From contig MU119270.1 of NCBI GenBank assembly GCA_014904845.1, positions 124,001 to 188,000 on the forward strand: DNA of 64,000 bases, given 5' to 3'. Both the position numbers and the translations under genes were made by a program. The DNA comes from Acephala macrosclerotiorum. Lineage: Eukaryota; Ascomycota; Leotiomycetes; Helotiales; Mollisiaceae. Positions 34,460 to 46,599 of the stretch are shown here, in pieces (position 1 is the first letter of the stretch; each line of letters opens with the position of its first letter). The notes beneath the pieces are model-generated. The model had not been told where the DNA came from, did no database searches, and worked only from the letters and a program-made list of their open reading frames with translations.

Positions 34460-34770
34460 TACGAAGGACGCGGTCAAAAGTTTGGGAAATACAGGGGCTT
34501 ATAGGGCCAGTGCCCTGTAAGGCCCGTAATGTCTCATTGGAGCCCCATCAGCCCTCTTGATTGGCTCGATTAGTGTAATCCTACCCCTTTGGGCCATGGT
34601 GGCGCTGGAAATCAGGGCTTGAGAGCCTGTCGAGCCTACCTTTTAATGGGTCGAGGCGCTTTTATAGTGAGTCCTGTGGATGATCACCGTTCAGGGCATA
34701 GGGTGAGACCTTACAGGGCATTATAGCGTATCCCCCTGTATTTCCCAGACTTTTGACCGCGTCCTTCGTA
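34460..34770. mobile_element. MITE-like element with long inverted repeats and TA target duplication
   Basis: The left end starts CGAAGGACGCGGTCAAAAGT right after a TA; the right end is its exact reverse complement followed by TA. After one mismatch the arms match for another 16 bases (TGGGAAATACAGGGG), and further inside both carry TGCCCTGTAAGG. The arms thus match imperfectly over about 60-70 bp. The interior has no coding capacity. Total length is 307 bp between the TA dinucleotides. A TA duplication and this size point to a non-autonomous Tc1/mariner-type element. Confidence 0.85.
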
Positions 34771-36289
34771 ATGCGGAGGAAGAAACAAAGGACACCTAGA
34801 TCACGTGATAAGACGACGTTTCATCATCGTGTGGTCTTCTGGACTTCTCGATGAAGGAGAAACAGCCCTCAGGTCTATTTAGATCTGGTTGTGCAACTAT
34901 TGACGATGGGAGTAAAGAGTCATGGGTGGACGGTCTTGATGTTGGGAATCGTGATGTACGAAAATCTCCTCCGGCCAGACAAGCTGCAGGGCATGGATGC
35001 GATGCTCTCACTACTGTACTCCGGATTCCCTAGCCCTGCCCCAAATCTCTATTCTTCCTTCAAAGTTTTGGTTGTCTGTTTCAATACGGTGTACACAAAG
35101 CTTGTTTTGTTGTCCGAGGCGGGGGTTAGAGTTGTGATCCTTGTGGAATGTTCATGACATTGTCTGACCGTGCGTCTGAAATTCCGACGAAGGATTTCAC
35201 CCTTGCATCTCGATTCAGCTTCTTGATTCCTATCCATTTCATCGTACTTTGTTGCCGACACGAGCTTCCACCCTCGCAACTCACTTGAAACGCTTCGAAT
35301 TTGAGTTCTGCTCACATACATTTTCTTTAATTGTCACCTCATCCATTCATCATCTTCGGCTTCGACCTCGAAGGATGAAGGACGTCAGAATGCGAGGAGC
35401 TGGACTGGGCCGACAGTGATTTGGCTTCATGATCTTGGCTGAGCAAGTCTCGAGCATTGAAACCCTGAAATTCTCAAAGCAATCACCATATTGCTCTTAC
35501 AATTCGTACAGACTATTGTTCTCCTCTCTTCCACAAACACTCTCAAACGAACATTTCAGAACCGCTTCAAGTCCTCATTCTCGCTTGTTGTCATATCCGA
35601 AATCATTGTCAACTTATACTCAGGGCCAAACTACGTACTTCACGGTCAAAAGATACATCATTGCGGATATTTTGGACGCCGCGAAAGATTCTTAGTCTCA
35701 GGTTAGGAACATAGTTTCATCGTGTTCAGCTTTTGGGAGAAGGGCGCAGCAGCAGCACCACCATGCGCCCTGTCTTGAAATCTACTTCTTAGTTGTTCCC
35801 GAAGACAAAGGAAGCCCCGAATTTATAGCGAAGATCTCCCGGGCAGTCACTTTTTCCAACCCTTTTTCATCTTCTGATTTCCAATGACTCAATCAATCTC
35901 TCGTCATTTTGCTTACAGCTCGAAATCAAAGTTCGCAAAATTTCTCACAACTTCAAGTGAATCCCGGACACGGACATCATTTCAGATTCCGAGCTAACCC
36001 CTCTTGCCGCGTTTCCGCGCCACCCCGCTGGAGTATATAAGTGGACTCTACAGCACTCTTTCTAATCCCCAAACTCATTATATGGGCGAGAAACAGAGGC
36101 TATGCGGAGATAATAGACGTTTCTTGTTTGAGATGCTTTGGAATTGAGTCTTGGGATTTACTCTTTTCCATGGTATGCACTTCACTCCTTTCTCTTTCGC
36201 CTTGGTGTAATGATGGGTTCTTTTATTTTTGTTGTCAAATGCCGTTTTGTTGCCAAGTTTCATTCTTGTTGTCAAAAGTGTCGCTTGAT
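34771..36289. other. Intergenic, nothing coding recognised
   Basis: Several short frames without domain support. A TATA-like GTATATAAG at about 36033 is followed by a region that could be transcribed (see the tandem repeat), but no protein is supported. Confidence 0.35.
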
Positions 36290-36369
36290 GTCAATTCCCA
36301 GTTTGCTGTCAATTCTCAGTTTGCTGTCAATTCTCAGTTTGCTGTCAATTCTCAGTTTGCTGTCAATTG
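36290..36369 (+). repeat. 18-bp tandem repeat, about 4.4 copies
   Basis: The unit GTCAATTCTCAGTTTGCT occurs four times in a row (the first copy with one change) and then breaks off as GTCAATTG. The preceding 60 bases contain looser versions of the same phrase (TTGTTGCCAAGTTTC, TTGTTGTCAAA), so the array grew from an existing motif. Confidence 0.9.
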
Positions 36370-37598
36370 TTGCTCTTGTTTGTCAGACCTCATTTTCATT
36401 GTCATTCTCCCACCACTCTCATACCACGGCCATTTATAACTATTTACAACCCCCGCCCCCCTCCACTTTCTCCTAAAGCACCCCTCCTCTTCTTCGTCGC
36501 GTTCAATTTCAACAATCCCAGGCCAGAAATGTCAAACACCATCCCCGTCTCCAAATCCCCCATTTGCTCTTCTTTGCCCATGGCATTATAATAAAAGACA
36601 AAAACCGGAGAGAGAAGTTTATACACACACTGCTATAAGGGAGAACGGCAAAGGCAAAGCGGAGAAGTGAATGAAAGTTGTGATTCCAAGTGATTTTGCT
36701 CTGGTCCTTAGTGAGAATGTGAGGGAGTAGTTTCGGTAATAAGGACAGAGTGAGAAACCGAGATTTGGAACTGAGTAAGTGTACCAAATCCTTAATCACT
36801 CAAACTGCAAATGCTTCCTTTGCTTTTCATCGTCGAACTTTTTTAGAATTTGAATGTCCCAACTTTCTCGCAACATTCTTACCTGCCTTTGAAGTGCAAA
36901 ATACAAAGAATTCTACTCCGAGACTTTTGGAAGCTAAAAGTCTGATGCAAATCCACACCTCCATCATTCTCGGAAAGATTCTGAGTGACTAGCTCATGCA
37001 AAGAATAAGTGGGCAAAATTGGAGATTCGAACTTAGCAAATTCCATCTAGGCGAGTTTGAAGAGGTGCTGTACATTCACATCCAGTTCATCGAGTAGATT
37101 CTCTATGAGGACTTGACGGATGACTTCATGGAGGGGATCTAGCTATGAGACCGAGATTTACGTACATCCTGTTTTCATGTCAAACTTGCTGTCTGAATCT
37201 CGATTCTCCATTCGGGAAATAGTTTGAAAGGGAGGAGCAGACTGGGAGATTGATACTTGAAGTTCGCAATTGCATTTTGGAGAGTTGCAAGAATGATGCA
37301 CATCCATATTGACTTCACAAAATCATGCTCAATTTCATACTTTGTCAGGGATTATTTGCAGAAGAGGCCATTCGTTTCCTTGCCTTGCCAGTCGGATGCT
37401 ATTGAGCGATCTGCTAGAGGAGCAGATTGTTCTTGATGTCGTCATTATGTCCCAGTACGGCTCCATTGCAACACCGATGCAGACCATTTCTAGATGCAAA
37501 CAAAACACAAGGTATCGTAACAGCGTCAAACCTCTAAGCCCTATCATATATCTCGTATGCGGCAATATTAATCATCGTCGCTATCATCAGAATCTATC
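36370..37598. other. Intergenic, nothing recognised
   Basis: Pyrimidine-rich near 36430-36500; otherwise featureless. Confidence 0.35.
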
Positions 37599-39329
37599 TC
37601 AAGAGTTAGGAAGGTGTAATGGAAGTGTGCTAGGAGAAGGCAAATTCAAGAAGAGGCCGCTAATGAGCAGGACTTTGGAATGTAACCTCTCGCTGCCTCG
37701 CCGCAGCTTCCTCGCCCGAGCAAGGCATTCACGCAAGTACCTGGGGGGATTTTGAAGGGGTTGGGAATCGCTCAACTCACAATCTGAACCATCACTTTCA
37801 CTGTCTTCCGACTCTTCGTCTCCGGATCTGTCCACTTTGATCTCGCTGATGAAATCTCTTAGGCCGCTTTGAATATCCGTTCCTGCCCAATTCCTGACAA
37901 GGGGATTGCGAGAGCCCTCGAAGTGGATTTGTTGGACGCGCTCTGGCGCCAATAACACTTGCGCAATAAATGACATGTTGACCGCGGAGAGTTTGAGGTC
38001 CAACTTCGAGAGCTTGGCGAAGAACTCACCCCAGGCATCAACGTTGTCACCTCGCTTGGCAGGCTCTGTGTGCCACAAAGACACCTTGTGGAAGCTGATG
38101 GCGCGTAGCGTTGCCTGATACTTTTGAATAAGTTCGACCATAGTCTCGGGATTGATGGTAGTCATGCCGATATCGAACTGCTGGAGGCTGTGGAACTTGA
38201 TGGGTCGCGGAGCGGCAACGATTGCGGTTCCTGGCGTGTTGTCTGACTCGTCTGAGATGGTGTTTGAAGCGGGAGTAGAAACTGGCATTGCGAGCCAAGA
38301 GAGGAGATTGTTACTCCATTCGCGCCCGTACGAGTGAAAATTGAGCCGAAGATACTCAAGCTGATGGACCTGAGCAAGGAAGTTTTTCAAAAGGTAGCTT
38401 GGGCACTGGGTGGGTTGGTTATCGTCGGAGACAAAAGGCGTAGGGCATATGCTGTTGATGTCGAGAAAGAGTGTACGAAGACTGGCTAGAACTGGCAGAA
38501 CGATGAATTCGCTGTATTTTGGTATGCTGAATGCATGATCGTGAAGACTGCTCTCTCGTAAGATCACCTGGAAATGCTTCGGTCGAGAACCAGCTTTGCC
38601 AAGCGCGCGAAGAAGGTTTAGGAACGTGCGACTGAGTTGCTCCGGAAGCTCGTCGGAGCGAATTCCGGGCGCATAGTGTCTTCGTGGCCGTCCCAATTGA
38701 CAGCCAGTGCTCTGCTCAAAGGTTGAAACACCGTAGCCTATTGCACTCTGGAGTCAGCACGCTCTCGTCAAGGGGACGAGTGGGGGAGTGGGTAGATAAG
38801 ACATACTCTTCCATTCCACATTCGGGAAATCTCGGCGTCGAGATCTTGAATAAAAGTCACGGATCTCAACTCTTTCAAGGCTTCCCAGATTCGAGAAAGC
38901 TTCGGCAAGCATTTCCACGTCCTGGCAAGTATTGATAAAATTCATATAACTAACATACTCTTGTAGTAACCGATTTTGCTGGAAGTGTGTACTCGACTGA
39001 TTTCTAGTCATATAAAGGCTAGTATGAGGGAGGTGGTTCAGATTTGGTCGTTCTAATCCAAAGATGACATATTTCAGGCTCGTCGACAATCTGGACTTTG
39101 AGATGTCCAACAGGGCCTGAAGACTGAACTCCGTGAACATGAATTGTCTCTTGGCGAAGAATTCCCGAGAGAATGCATTGAAAAGAGATGCCTCGATGGC
39201 TTTGCAAGTGCGTCGAAGATTGCCATACTCGGGAGTCGTGAGGTTGGAGGTGATTTGTAGGAGCACTTCGAGCGGGATCGAGGTCAATCGCGATTGTGTG
39301 TTGTCGCCACCAGCCATGTGAGTGTCCAT
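37599..39329 (-). CDS. F-box protein
   Basis: A 553-residue protein from exons 38807-39329 and 37599-38737 (69-nt intron; the join gives EWKSYGVSTFEQ). The F-box is at about residues 12-50: SRLTSIPLEVLLQITSNL followed by NLRRTCKAIEASLFNAF. The rest has leucine-rich segments such as LRTLFLDINSICP and LEYLRLNFHSY but no regular LRR array, then an Asp/Glu/Ser-rich patch near residue 500. It is probably a substrate adaptor of an SCF-type ubiquitin ligase. The start at 39329 is the first in-frame ATG. It shares a 325-bp divergent promoter with the PARP gene. Confidence 0.85.
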
Positions 39330-39654
39330 CTTGCCGGATCTTTGCGCACAAAGGTTGATTGTGGCGAGAGAAGAGATACGAGTTAGTATAAAGGAAGGCA
39401 GTGAACAGGCAACAGGCGAGATGGCTGGGGAACGCACCTGATATCACGTTCTGGCGTGTCAACACGTGATGCTGCCTCCTGTCGTGCCTACCACTAGAAT
39501 CGCGTCGCGTTTAACTGAGTCAACATCCTCCAGCCTCAACTTCAACCTCTTTCACCCCCATATCCTGCTCTCACATTCACACCGAAACTTCGCTATACTC
39601 TCCGCCCATCCTCAATTGACACCAATCCTCACACCCTCCGAAATCAACCTCACG
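39330..39654. promoter_or_regulatory. Divergent promoter between F-box protein and PARP
   Basis: The 325 bases between the two divergent start codons must carry both promoters. The plus-strand side is pyrimidine-rich (39520-39640), typical of a transcription start in filamentous fungi. No TATA box or named operator seen. Confidence 0.5.
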
Positions 39655-41988
39655 ATGCCTCCAAAGAAAGCTACGAAGGCCAAGGCCTCACCTTTGCAGG
39701 GTTGCAAGATAGCTTTGAGCGGCACCTTCCCAGGATACACCCAACCAGTTCTGGAGCAGCAATTTATCAAAGCACTCGGTGCCACTCTCTCGGCGACTGT
39801 GTCCAAGCTTACCACCCAGCTTGTCGCCGCAGAATCCGATTTTGCAAAGCCCTCCGCGAAGGTAGAGCAAGCTAAATCACATGACATACCCATCGTCCAA
39901 TTGTCATGGCTCCAGGACTGCTTAGCCCAAGGTACGAAATTGAGCGAGGACGATTACAGATTTGGTGCCTCTGCCTTAGCTCCAGCTTCTACCAATACAA
40001 ATCTTGCACCTCGAAAGAGGCCAGTCATCGCTGATGACGATTCCGAGGAGGAGCGGTCTCAGTCTAAGCCAATCAAGAAAGCCAAGGGTTCGCAAGTCGC
40101 GTCCCAGTCAACATCAACAAATGGCACCAACTCAGGATCAAAGCCCACCACCCTTTCAAAGATCAAGACAGATGTCGTTTCCGGCCCAACAAATATCGCC
40201 AAGTCCCCCATCGTCAATATCCCAATCGATGAAACATGCCCTCTCACGCATTACGCGGTCTTTATCGACGACGAAGGGACCATCTATGATGCAAATCTCA
40301 ACCAAACCAATGCTAGCAACAACAACAACAAATTCTATCGTGTTCAGGTACGCAACACAGCTTGCAGCGTACCTATCTCACGCCTGATAGCTAACAAGAA
40401 ACTAGCTCTTGCGGAATAACGGAGACTACAAGACCTGGACTAGATGGGGTAGAGTTGGCGAGATTGGCTCGGGCAAGGTTCTCGGCAACGGCTCTTTTGA
40501 TAATGCCCTTCACGAATTCGAGTCTAAGTTCAAAAGCAAGAGCGGCCTTGCCTGGGCGGATCGTGGCGCCAAGCCCAAGACGGGAAAATATACTTACATT
40601 GAACGAAGCTACGAACAATCCGACGACGAAGATGAGGGAGGCACTTTAGCTGAGGCGAAGCCAAAGGAGAAGTTAGAAGTCGTTGAGTCGAAGCTGGCTC
40701 CACAGGTGCAGGAGCTACTGAAGCTCATATTCAACCAACAATTCTTTGCCGCTACCATGACTGAACTCAACTACGATGTGGCCAAACTCCCCCTCGGCAA
40801 ACTCAGCAAAAACACGATCACTCGAGGATACCAGGCATTGAAGGATCTATCAGCATTGATTGATGACCCTTCGTTAGCACAATCTGGACATGGCACCTCA
40901 TTCCAAGCAGCCGCCGAGGAACTCTCGAACGCCTTCTACTCTCTCATTCCCCATGCCTTCGGCCGCAACCGACCACCAATCATCCACGAACAAGGTATGC
41001 TCAAGAGGGAGATTGAAATGTTAGATAGCTTGAGCGACATGAAGGATGCTGCGAACATTATGAAAGAAGATACGAAAGCCATCGAGAGAGTCAATATTCT
41101 AGACCAACAATTCAAGGGTCTGAATCTGGAAGAAATGACGCCGCTTTCGAGTAACAGCACAGAGTTTGTTGAGCTAAGTAATTACTTGGTTGGCACACGA
41201 GGTGAGACGCACAATGCCAACTACCAAATCCAAGACATCTTCAGAATTGAACGCCAAGGAGAGAAGGACCGATTCGAGAAGAGCCCATTTTCAGGACCCC
41301 CTCGCGACCGACGCTTACTCTGGCATGGATCCCGATGCACTAACTTTGGTGGAATTCTATCCCAAGGCCTACGAATTGCGCCTCCTGAAGCACCAGTAAG
41401 TGGTTATATGTTTGGCAAGGGTATCTACTTGGCAGACATGTCCTCCAAGTCCGCCAACTATTGTGTCCCTCACATATCAAATGGCACTGCTTTGCTGCTC
41501 CTCTGCGAGGCAGAGTTGGGCAACCCGATGCAGGTACTCACGAATGCGTCATACAAGGCGGATGAGGACGCGAAAGCCAACGGACTACTCTCAACGTATG
41601 TACAGTCTCCAAGTCTTCTGATTCCCGAGGGACTAGTTTCTACTCGTGACCCACTGAAAGTTATCCATATTTGCCTTTTCTATCATTGGATTTAAGAGAA
41701 GAATAATATCTGACAAGTTATCTAGTTGGGGTCAAGGCATGACGGGACCAAGCCACTGGAAGGATGCTGAGGCTGTGCACCCATCATTGAAGGGAGTCAA
41801 GATCGTGAGTAGACCTATTTCTGAGACCATCGATGCTAAAATTTAACGAACCCCTTCTCGTACAGCCCGACACCCAAGTCAAGCCTGGTAGAACCGGTGT
41901 CCCCAACGCCTACCTCATGTACAACGAGTACATCGCATACGACATCGCTCAGGTCCGCCTCCGATACTTGTTCCGAGTCAAGATGTAA
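39655..41988 (+). CDS. Poly(ADP-ribose) polymerase (BRCT-WGR-PARP), PrpA-like
   Basis: A 694-residue enzyme from exons 39655-40347, 40406-41595, 41726-41804 and 41866-41988, all in phase. Domains in order: BRCT at about 14-95 (LQGCKIALSGTFPGY ... SWLQDCLAQG); WGR at about 203-305 (YKTWTRWGRVGEIG); PARP regulatory helices at about 325-460 (LLKLIFNQQFF); catalytic domain to the end. The H-Y-E triad is visible: His in LLWHGSRCTNFGG, Tyr in FGKGIYLADMSSKSA, and Glu in MYNEYIAYDIAQV. The Glu supports true polymer synthesis. It acts in the nucleus in DNA-damage signalling. It lacks the PARP1 zinc fingers, as usual for fungal PARPs. The frame is open upstream to an ATG at 39469, but that stretch looks like a leader. 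Confidence 0.95.
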
Positions 41989-43635
41989 GAGAGGCCACAC
42001 CGAAAGCACATCGAAAAGTCGAGAAACATTTGCGCAATAAGAGTTTTGGGAGTTATCACTGAACTCAGTGGACAGTATATTTTCAAAGTCGCAAAGTTTG
42101 CTGGATCATAGTTGCTAGGTCAACACCATCGTTTGCTCATGTCTATCTGGTGCAGAAGCAAAGTAGCTCTAGTCTTAGGAGTTGATATTGCTGAAAAGTA
42201 ATTCACGATCCGGCAGAGGCATCATTCCCGTCGGCGAAACGCGATTCTTAGCGGTTGGGGGACCTGATTGTCAGGAGTCAGTGCGCAGAAACCTCAGGAA
42301 GTTACTTGAAAGCGGTGTTGTGGGGCTGAAGAGAGAATGTTGCATGTCAAAGAGATACATCCCTAGAAATCTTGCTCAGCTGCACTAGCTAGGCAAAAGC
42401 GATAGCAGAATGACAAAACATCCATACTAGATGTCTGGCACTTGATGATCCTCTTTGCTTGATCGAGCTCGGCATAGATCCCTATCAAGGACGGTAATGG
42501 AAATGTTGGTCTTGAAACTTAAAATGAGGAATTCTCTCAATATCCCCCATGTTGTGGGTGGCCTTGGCCTTTGGGGTGGGTAATGCACCACATCTCGAAG
42601 GCGGTTCCAGGACCTTAAACCGTTCTTCCCCGCCCTGGAAATTCAAGCACGTTGATCTTACCATCGAGCTGCCCGAGTGGGGTCAGTTGGGCATACTCAT
42701 TCCAGTGCCGACATTTCCCGCAAAAAAATGGAAAGTGCCCCCTGGCGCAAAGTGAGGTACTTTAGATCGAGCGCGGGTCGTCTTTCGCTACCCATCGATC
42801 CTCTTGGCAGATTTCGAAGTATTTATAAGTAGAAGGAACCCACAACAACTCTTCATTTCGCGGGATCTTTGCTTGGTTTACCTGTCGACACACAGTCAGT
42901 ACTTGGGAGTGAATTGAGATATAAAAGTACCAGCTCAAGCTTGTACAAGGCATAAAAATAACTCCGGTGGCTTAACTGTCTACGGATGTATATCGCTCAA
43001 GTTCGGCATAAATTGAATTGCCTGAATAACACGAGAGCTCTTCACCCGACAGGTCGGCTTTCAACTGGAAGACAAAAAATCTCATCGGGGGCACATTTAA
43101 ATGGCGATAGAAGTTTCAACTTCTGAAAGACGATAGCGAACAGGTACTTCGCAGCGGGAAGGAGACGGGCCACCTCTCGTGAGTTATGATCAAACGTCAA
43201 GGAGCCTTGCGACTCGTTCATTTCCCTCCCTTCCGATGTTAGCACTTAGCGTCTTATTGTAGCCTGTTTTTGATACAGACATTCATCCTAGATCTGCAGG
43301 TAGAGGCGAAAATACAGAATATGGTTTGATGGACACCTCATAGAGGGGTGCTTCTCATACTGCGCAGGAGGCGATGATGATAATGATAGTGATATGAATT
43401 CTCGTTAGAGGTTGAGAGAGCTGGATATTTGGCACGTTTACTACCCAAGCTGAATGTGGAAGGAGGAACAAAGGAGTGAGACGGTTTGCATCACGTGTCG
43501 CCTAAACACTCGGGCACACGTGATCCTCATTTTAAAACCGCTTCCGAGCGAGGGGCAGCATTCGAATCAAACTCCTTGGATTTGGTACTTCAGACTTTCA
43601 AAGAACCTTCCTTACAGGCAAAAATCGACCTACAC
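41989..43635. other. Long intergenic stretch, nothing recognised
   Basis: No gene supported on either strand; short frames lack family resemblance. It separates the PARP gene from the metabolic cluster. Confidence 0.4.
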
Positions 43636-44700
43636 ATGGCTCTGATACCGACAAGGAATTCTTCCGGCAGATACGACAATGTCGATTTCACGAAAGCAAT
43701 CGGCTTTAAGCTACCTCTCATAAAAGCTAGTTATTTACGGCGGGATGTTTTGCTGTTCGTAAGTCTCTGTTCCCGGCCAATTCTTCTCTGCAGCGCTGAT
43801 GTGATAGGCCAATGCAATTGGAGCTACCAAGGACGAGCTTCACTTCCTCTATGAACTTCATCCAAGATTTGCCGCCTTCCCGACCTTTCCCATCAATCTT
43901 GCCTTCAAACAAACTGACCAAGAAGTGTTTGATTTTATCAAAAGAACAGTGAACGCAGCTGTACCTGGCACCCCACCATTCGATCCACAACGGTCCGTAG
44001 ACGGGGAGAGGGGCATTGAGATTCTGAAGCCCATTCCAGTCAGCTCAGATGGTCTTGATCTTGAATTGAACGGCAAGGTTTTAGGGGTGTACGATAAGGG
44101 TGGAAATATGATACTGGAAGCTGAAAATACTCTCCGCGACGCCAAAACGGACACTGTATATGCGAAGCTGACGTCTACCGCTTTTGGAATTGGGCAAGGC
44201 GGTTATGGAGGACCCCGAGGACCTACAAAGCCATCATACCACCCCCCGAATCGTGCTCCGGATGCTATTCACCTCTTCCAAACTAGTCAAGAACAAGCTC
44301 TGCTATATCGTCTTTGTGGCGATTATAACCCCATGCATGCTGACGATGACTTTGGAAGAAAGGCCGGTTTCAAGGGGGCTATTCTTCAGGGATTGGGGAC
44401 TTGGAATATTGCTGCACATGGAGTTTTGAAGTGCATGGGAGACAGTGATCCAGCCAGGTTTCGAAGTTTCCATGCGAGGTTTGCCAGTGTGGTATATCCG
44501 GGTGATGCGCTAGAGACAAGGATGTGGAAGGTAGCGGAGAAGGATGGGTTTGAAGAGATTAATTTTCAGACCATTGTCCAGTCTGATGGCCGAGTTGCGT
44601 TGTGAGTATTTTCCTCGTACCCGAAGAGTACCCGCTAATATTCCAAAGATCAAATGGAATGGCGCGGGTAGCAAAACCCCTTCTGGCGAGCAAACTTTGA
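43636..44700 (+). CDS. MaoC-type 2-enoyl-CoA hydratase (hydratase 2), peroxisomal
   Basis: A 322-residue protein from exons 43636-43758, 43808-44601 and 44649-44700. It has the double hot-dog build of eukaryotic hydratase 2: an N-terminal half with YDNVDFTKAIG, VLLFANAIGA and FAAFPTFP, and a C-terminal half with the catalytic motif LCGDYNPMHADDDFGRKAGF (Asp and His) and ILQGLGTWNIAAHG. The product ends ASKL, a canonical peroxisomal PTS1, encoded by the short last exon. Hydratase 2 forms (3R)-hydroxyacyl-CoA during peroxisomal beta-oxidation. It is the first gene of the cluster and converges on the next one 102 bp away. Confidence 0.92.
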
Positions 44701-44802
44701 AGATGATATAGAAGTGCATTTGTATACTCACTGTCTCACAAATAGTTTTTCGAACCTAAATATTCTACGTAGGCATAATATGTTACACTATGTGATTATC
44801 TA

Positions 44803-45833
44803 TCATAGATACGAAGGCAGCCACCGTGGTTTTCTCTTCTCCTTATATGCTGCGAGTCCCTCGGCGCTGTTCTGACTTCTTAACATCGCCTCGGCATACA
44901 ATTCCTGGCCCCTCATGGTCGCTCTGCTAACACCAGTCTCCCATACCTCTCTCGCTCCCAGTCTAGAAATAATTACACTGTCAGGACTTTTCTCGGCGAT
45001 TTCCATTGCATACGCAATGGCTCTTGCCAGCAGCTGCTCCTGAGCAACAATCTCTTTGACGAGTCCCCACGACAGAGCTTCCTCAACTGAAAGACGCCGG
45101 CCAGTGAGGATCAGATCCATAGTGCGATGGTTTCCGAAAAGAAGCATAGCACGTGGCAGCGCGCCAGCAAGGGCAGAGACACCGCGGAGCACTTCTGGAA
45201 GACAGAAAGTCGCGTTTGGAGAAGCAAAAATCACGTCTGCGTTGAGAACGACTTCGAAGCCGCCACCTGATTGTCAGGTTAGATGGATGGTAGGTTATTA
45301 AAAAGCTGATTGGAAGGAAGGGGAGAGTGAAGGCGCACCGTGAGCATGCCCGTTGCATGCAACGATGATGGGCTTCTTTCCAACGCGATTTGACATTCCT
45401 GCAAACCCGCCATGCGGGTACTCGAACGCCACTTCCTTGGTTTTAATAATGTTGAGACGTTGCTTGAGATCCATTCCCGCGCAAAATGCCCGTTTTCCTG
45501 CCTGATTACCGTCAATAGAGCCCGTCATACATGATTATGGACATGTATACCCCAGTGAAGACTGCACAACGTCTGTCATTGGTTAAAATTATTAGAACTG
45601 TAAACCGCTAGGGATTTCTGGAAAACACACAGTTCTGGTTCCGCATCATACCATTTCCACAACGCTCCTAATTCGATTGTTGCTTCGACGGGAAGACAAT
45701 TCATGAATTCCTCACGGTTGATCGTTACAAGAAGAACATGTTTTGAGGGGAACGAGACGAGAGAGTGCTCGAGATGAGGATATGGATTTTCTATCCAGTC
45801 TGGAACCGGGTTCGTCGTCCTCGGAACAGACAT
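44803..45833 (-). CDS. Enoyl-CoA hydratase/isomerase (crotonase family)
   Basis: A 283-residue protein from exons 45631-45833, a 22-nt microexon 45551-45572, 45339-45501 and 44803-45266. The joins restore EPELRCAVFTGAGKRAFCAG and ACNGHAHGGGFEVVLNADV. Oxyanion-hole residues sit in AFCAGMDLKQ and GHAHGGGFE; the two catalytic glutamates are present in GGGFEVV and FCLPEVLRG. The C-terminus WLPSYL is not a PTS1, so it may be cytosolic, mitochondrial or imported with a partner. It is paralogous to the enzyme at 48805 and belongs to the same cluster. Confidence 0.9.
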
Positions 45834-46599
45834 CTTGACTTGCAACCGAAGGCTTTAAGTGGCTTTATGAGCCGTGGTCCTCGTCGCTGGCAAGCTGTTG
45901 CTTTCTGTATAGCTAGATGAAGCAATATTGTCGCAAGTCAAGGGAAGAATGACGCTTTCTCAATTCTGGAACATGCGTGTGCTAAAGCTGCGGCTTCAAC
46001 CGAGGCTAATAAATCAGTTCTGACAGCCGAAGGTCCCATTCCGAAGCGGAGTCGATCACCACTGCAAAGCAATTATTCGGGAAGTGTGGAGGGTGGGGTC
46101 CAGAAATGTGGGGTTGGGGCGTATTCAACCCTACAAAACTTTCTCTAGCGCTAAAAATACACTATAATTATAAGCTTTTCATGCTGACTAGCCAGTATCT
46201 GTGCGCTATAGTTGTCCTACCACGGTACCCTGTACGCTTTTCGGCAGTGAGCTAATAGCCTGTATTTACTGGGCATTCTTAGGGACCCTCGCTGAAATCC
46301 TGCTATTTTAGCCGCGACCTCCATACTCTTTGCGTGGTCATTAAAGAGATACCCCAGAAAGAGGAGTTTATTTTTGTACACCCTTTTCTCCACCACCTTT
46401 GGTCGGAGGCTCAGTCTTTCATACCTTACCTATGATTTGAAAAGCCCAGTCAAAATTACTGGATGAATAAACCTGTCGCGAAGGAGGAACAGGCCCTGGT
46501 TAACATTGCTAATACTGTCGAGTGTCCATTCCAGTGAACCGGAGGGGTTTCAAGATCTTGTGGTCTCTCCCCATGGAGTTATTTGAGTTCTATTTGTAA
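45834..46599. other. Intergenic within the metabolic cluster
   Basis: Promoter of the minus-strand enoyl-CoA hydratase and 3' flank of the ligase. One CCGAGG hexamer at 46000-46005 fits the FarA/FarB site of fungal fatty-acid catabolism. No gene seen. Confidence 0.4.
46000..46005. promoter_or_regulatory. Candidate FarA/FarB box (CCGAGG)
   Basis: The hexamer CCGAGG/CCTCGG is the known binding core of FarA/FarB-type regulators of peroxisomal beta-oxidation genes in Aspergillus. Here it lies 167 bases before the start of the minus-strand enoyl-CoA hydratase. A single hexamer can occur by chance, and I did not find it in the ligase/hydratase divergent promoter. Confidence 0.25.

Noticed and set aside
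36041..36439. A 132-codon frame through the 18-bp tandem repeat
   Set aside because: Open mainly because the 18-bp unit has no stop; sequence before and after the array is not protein-like.
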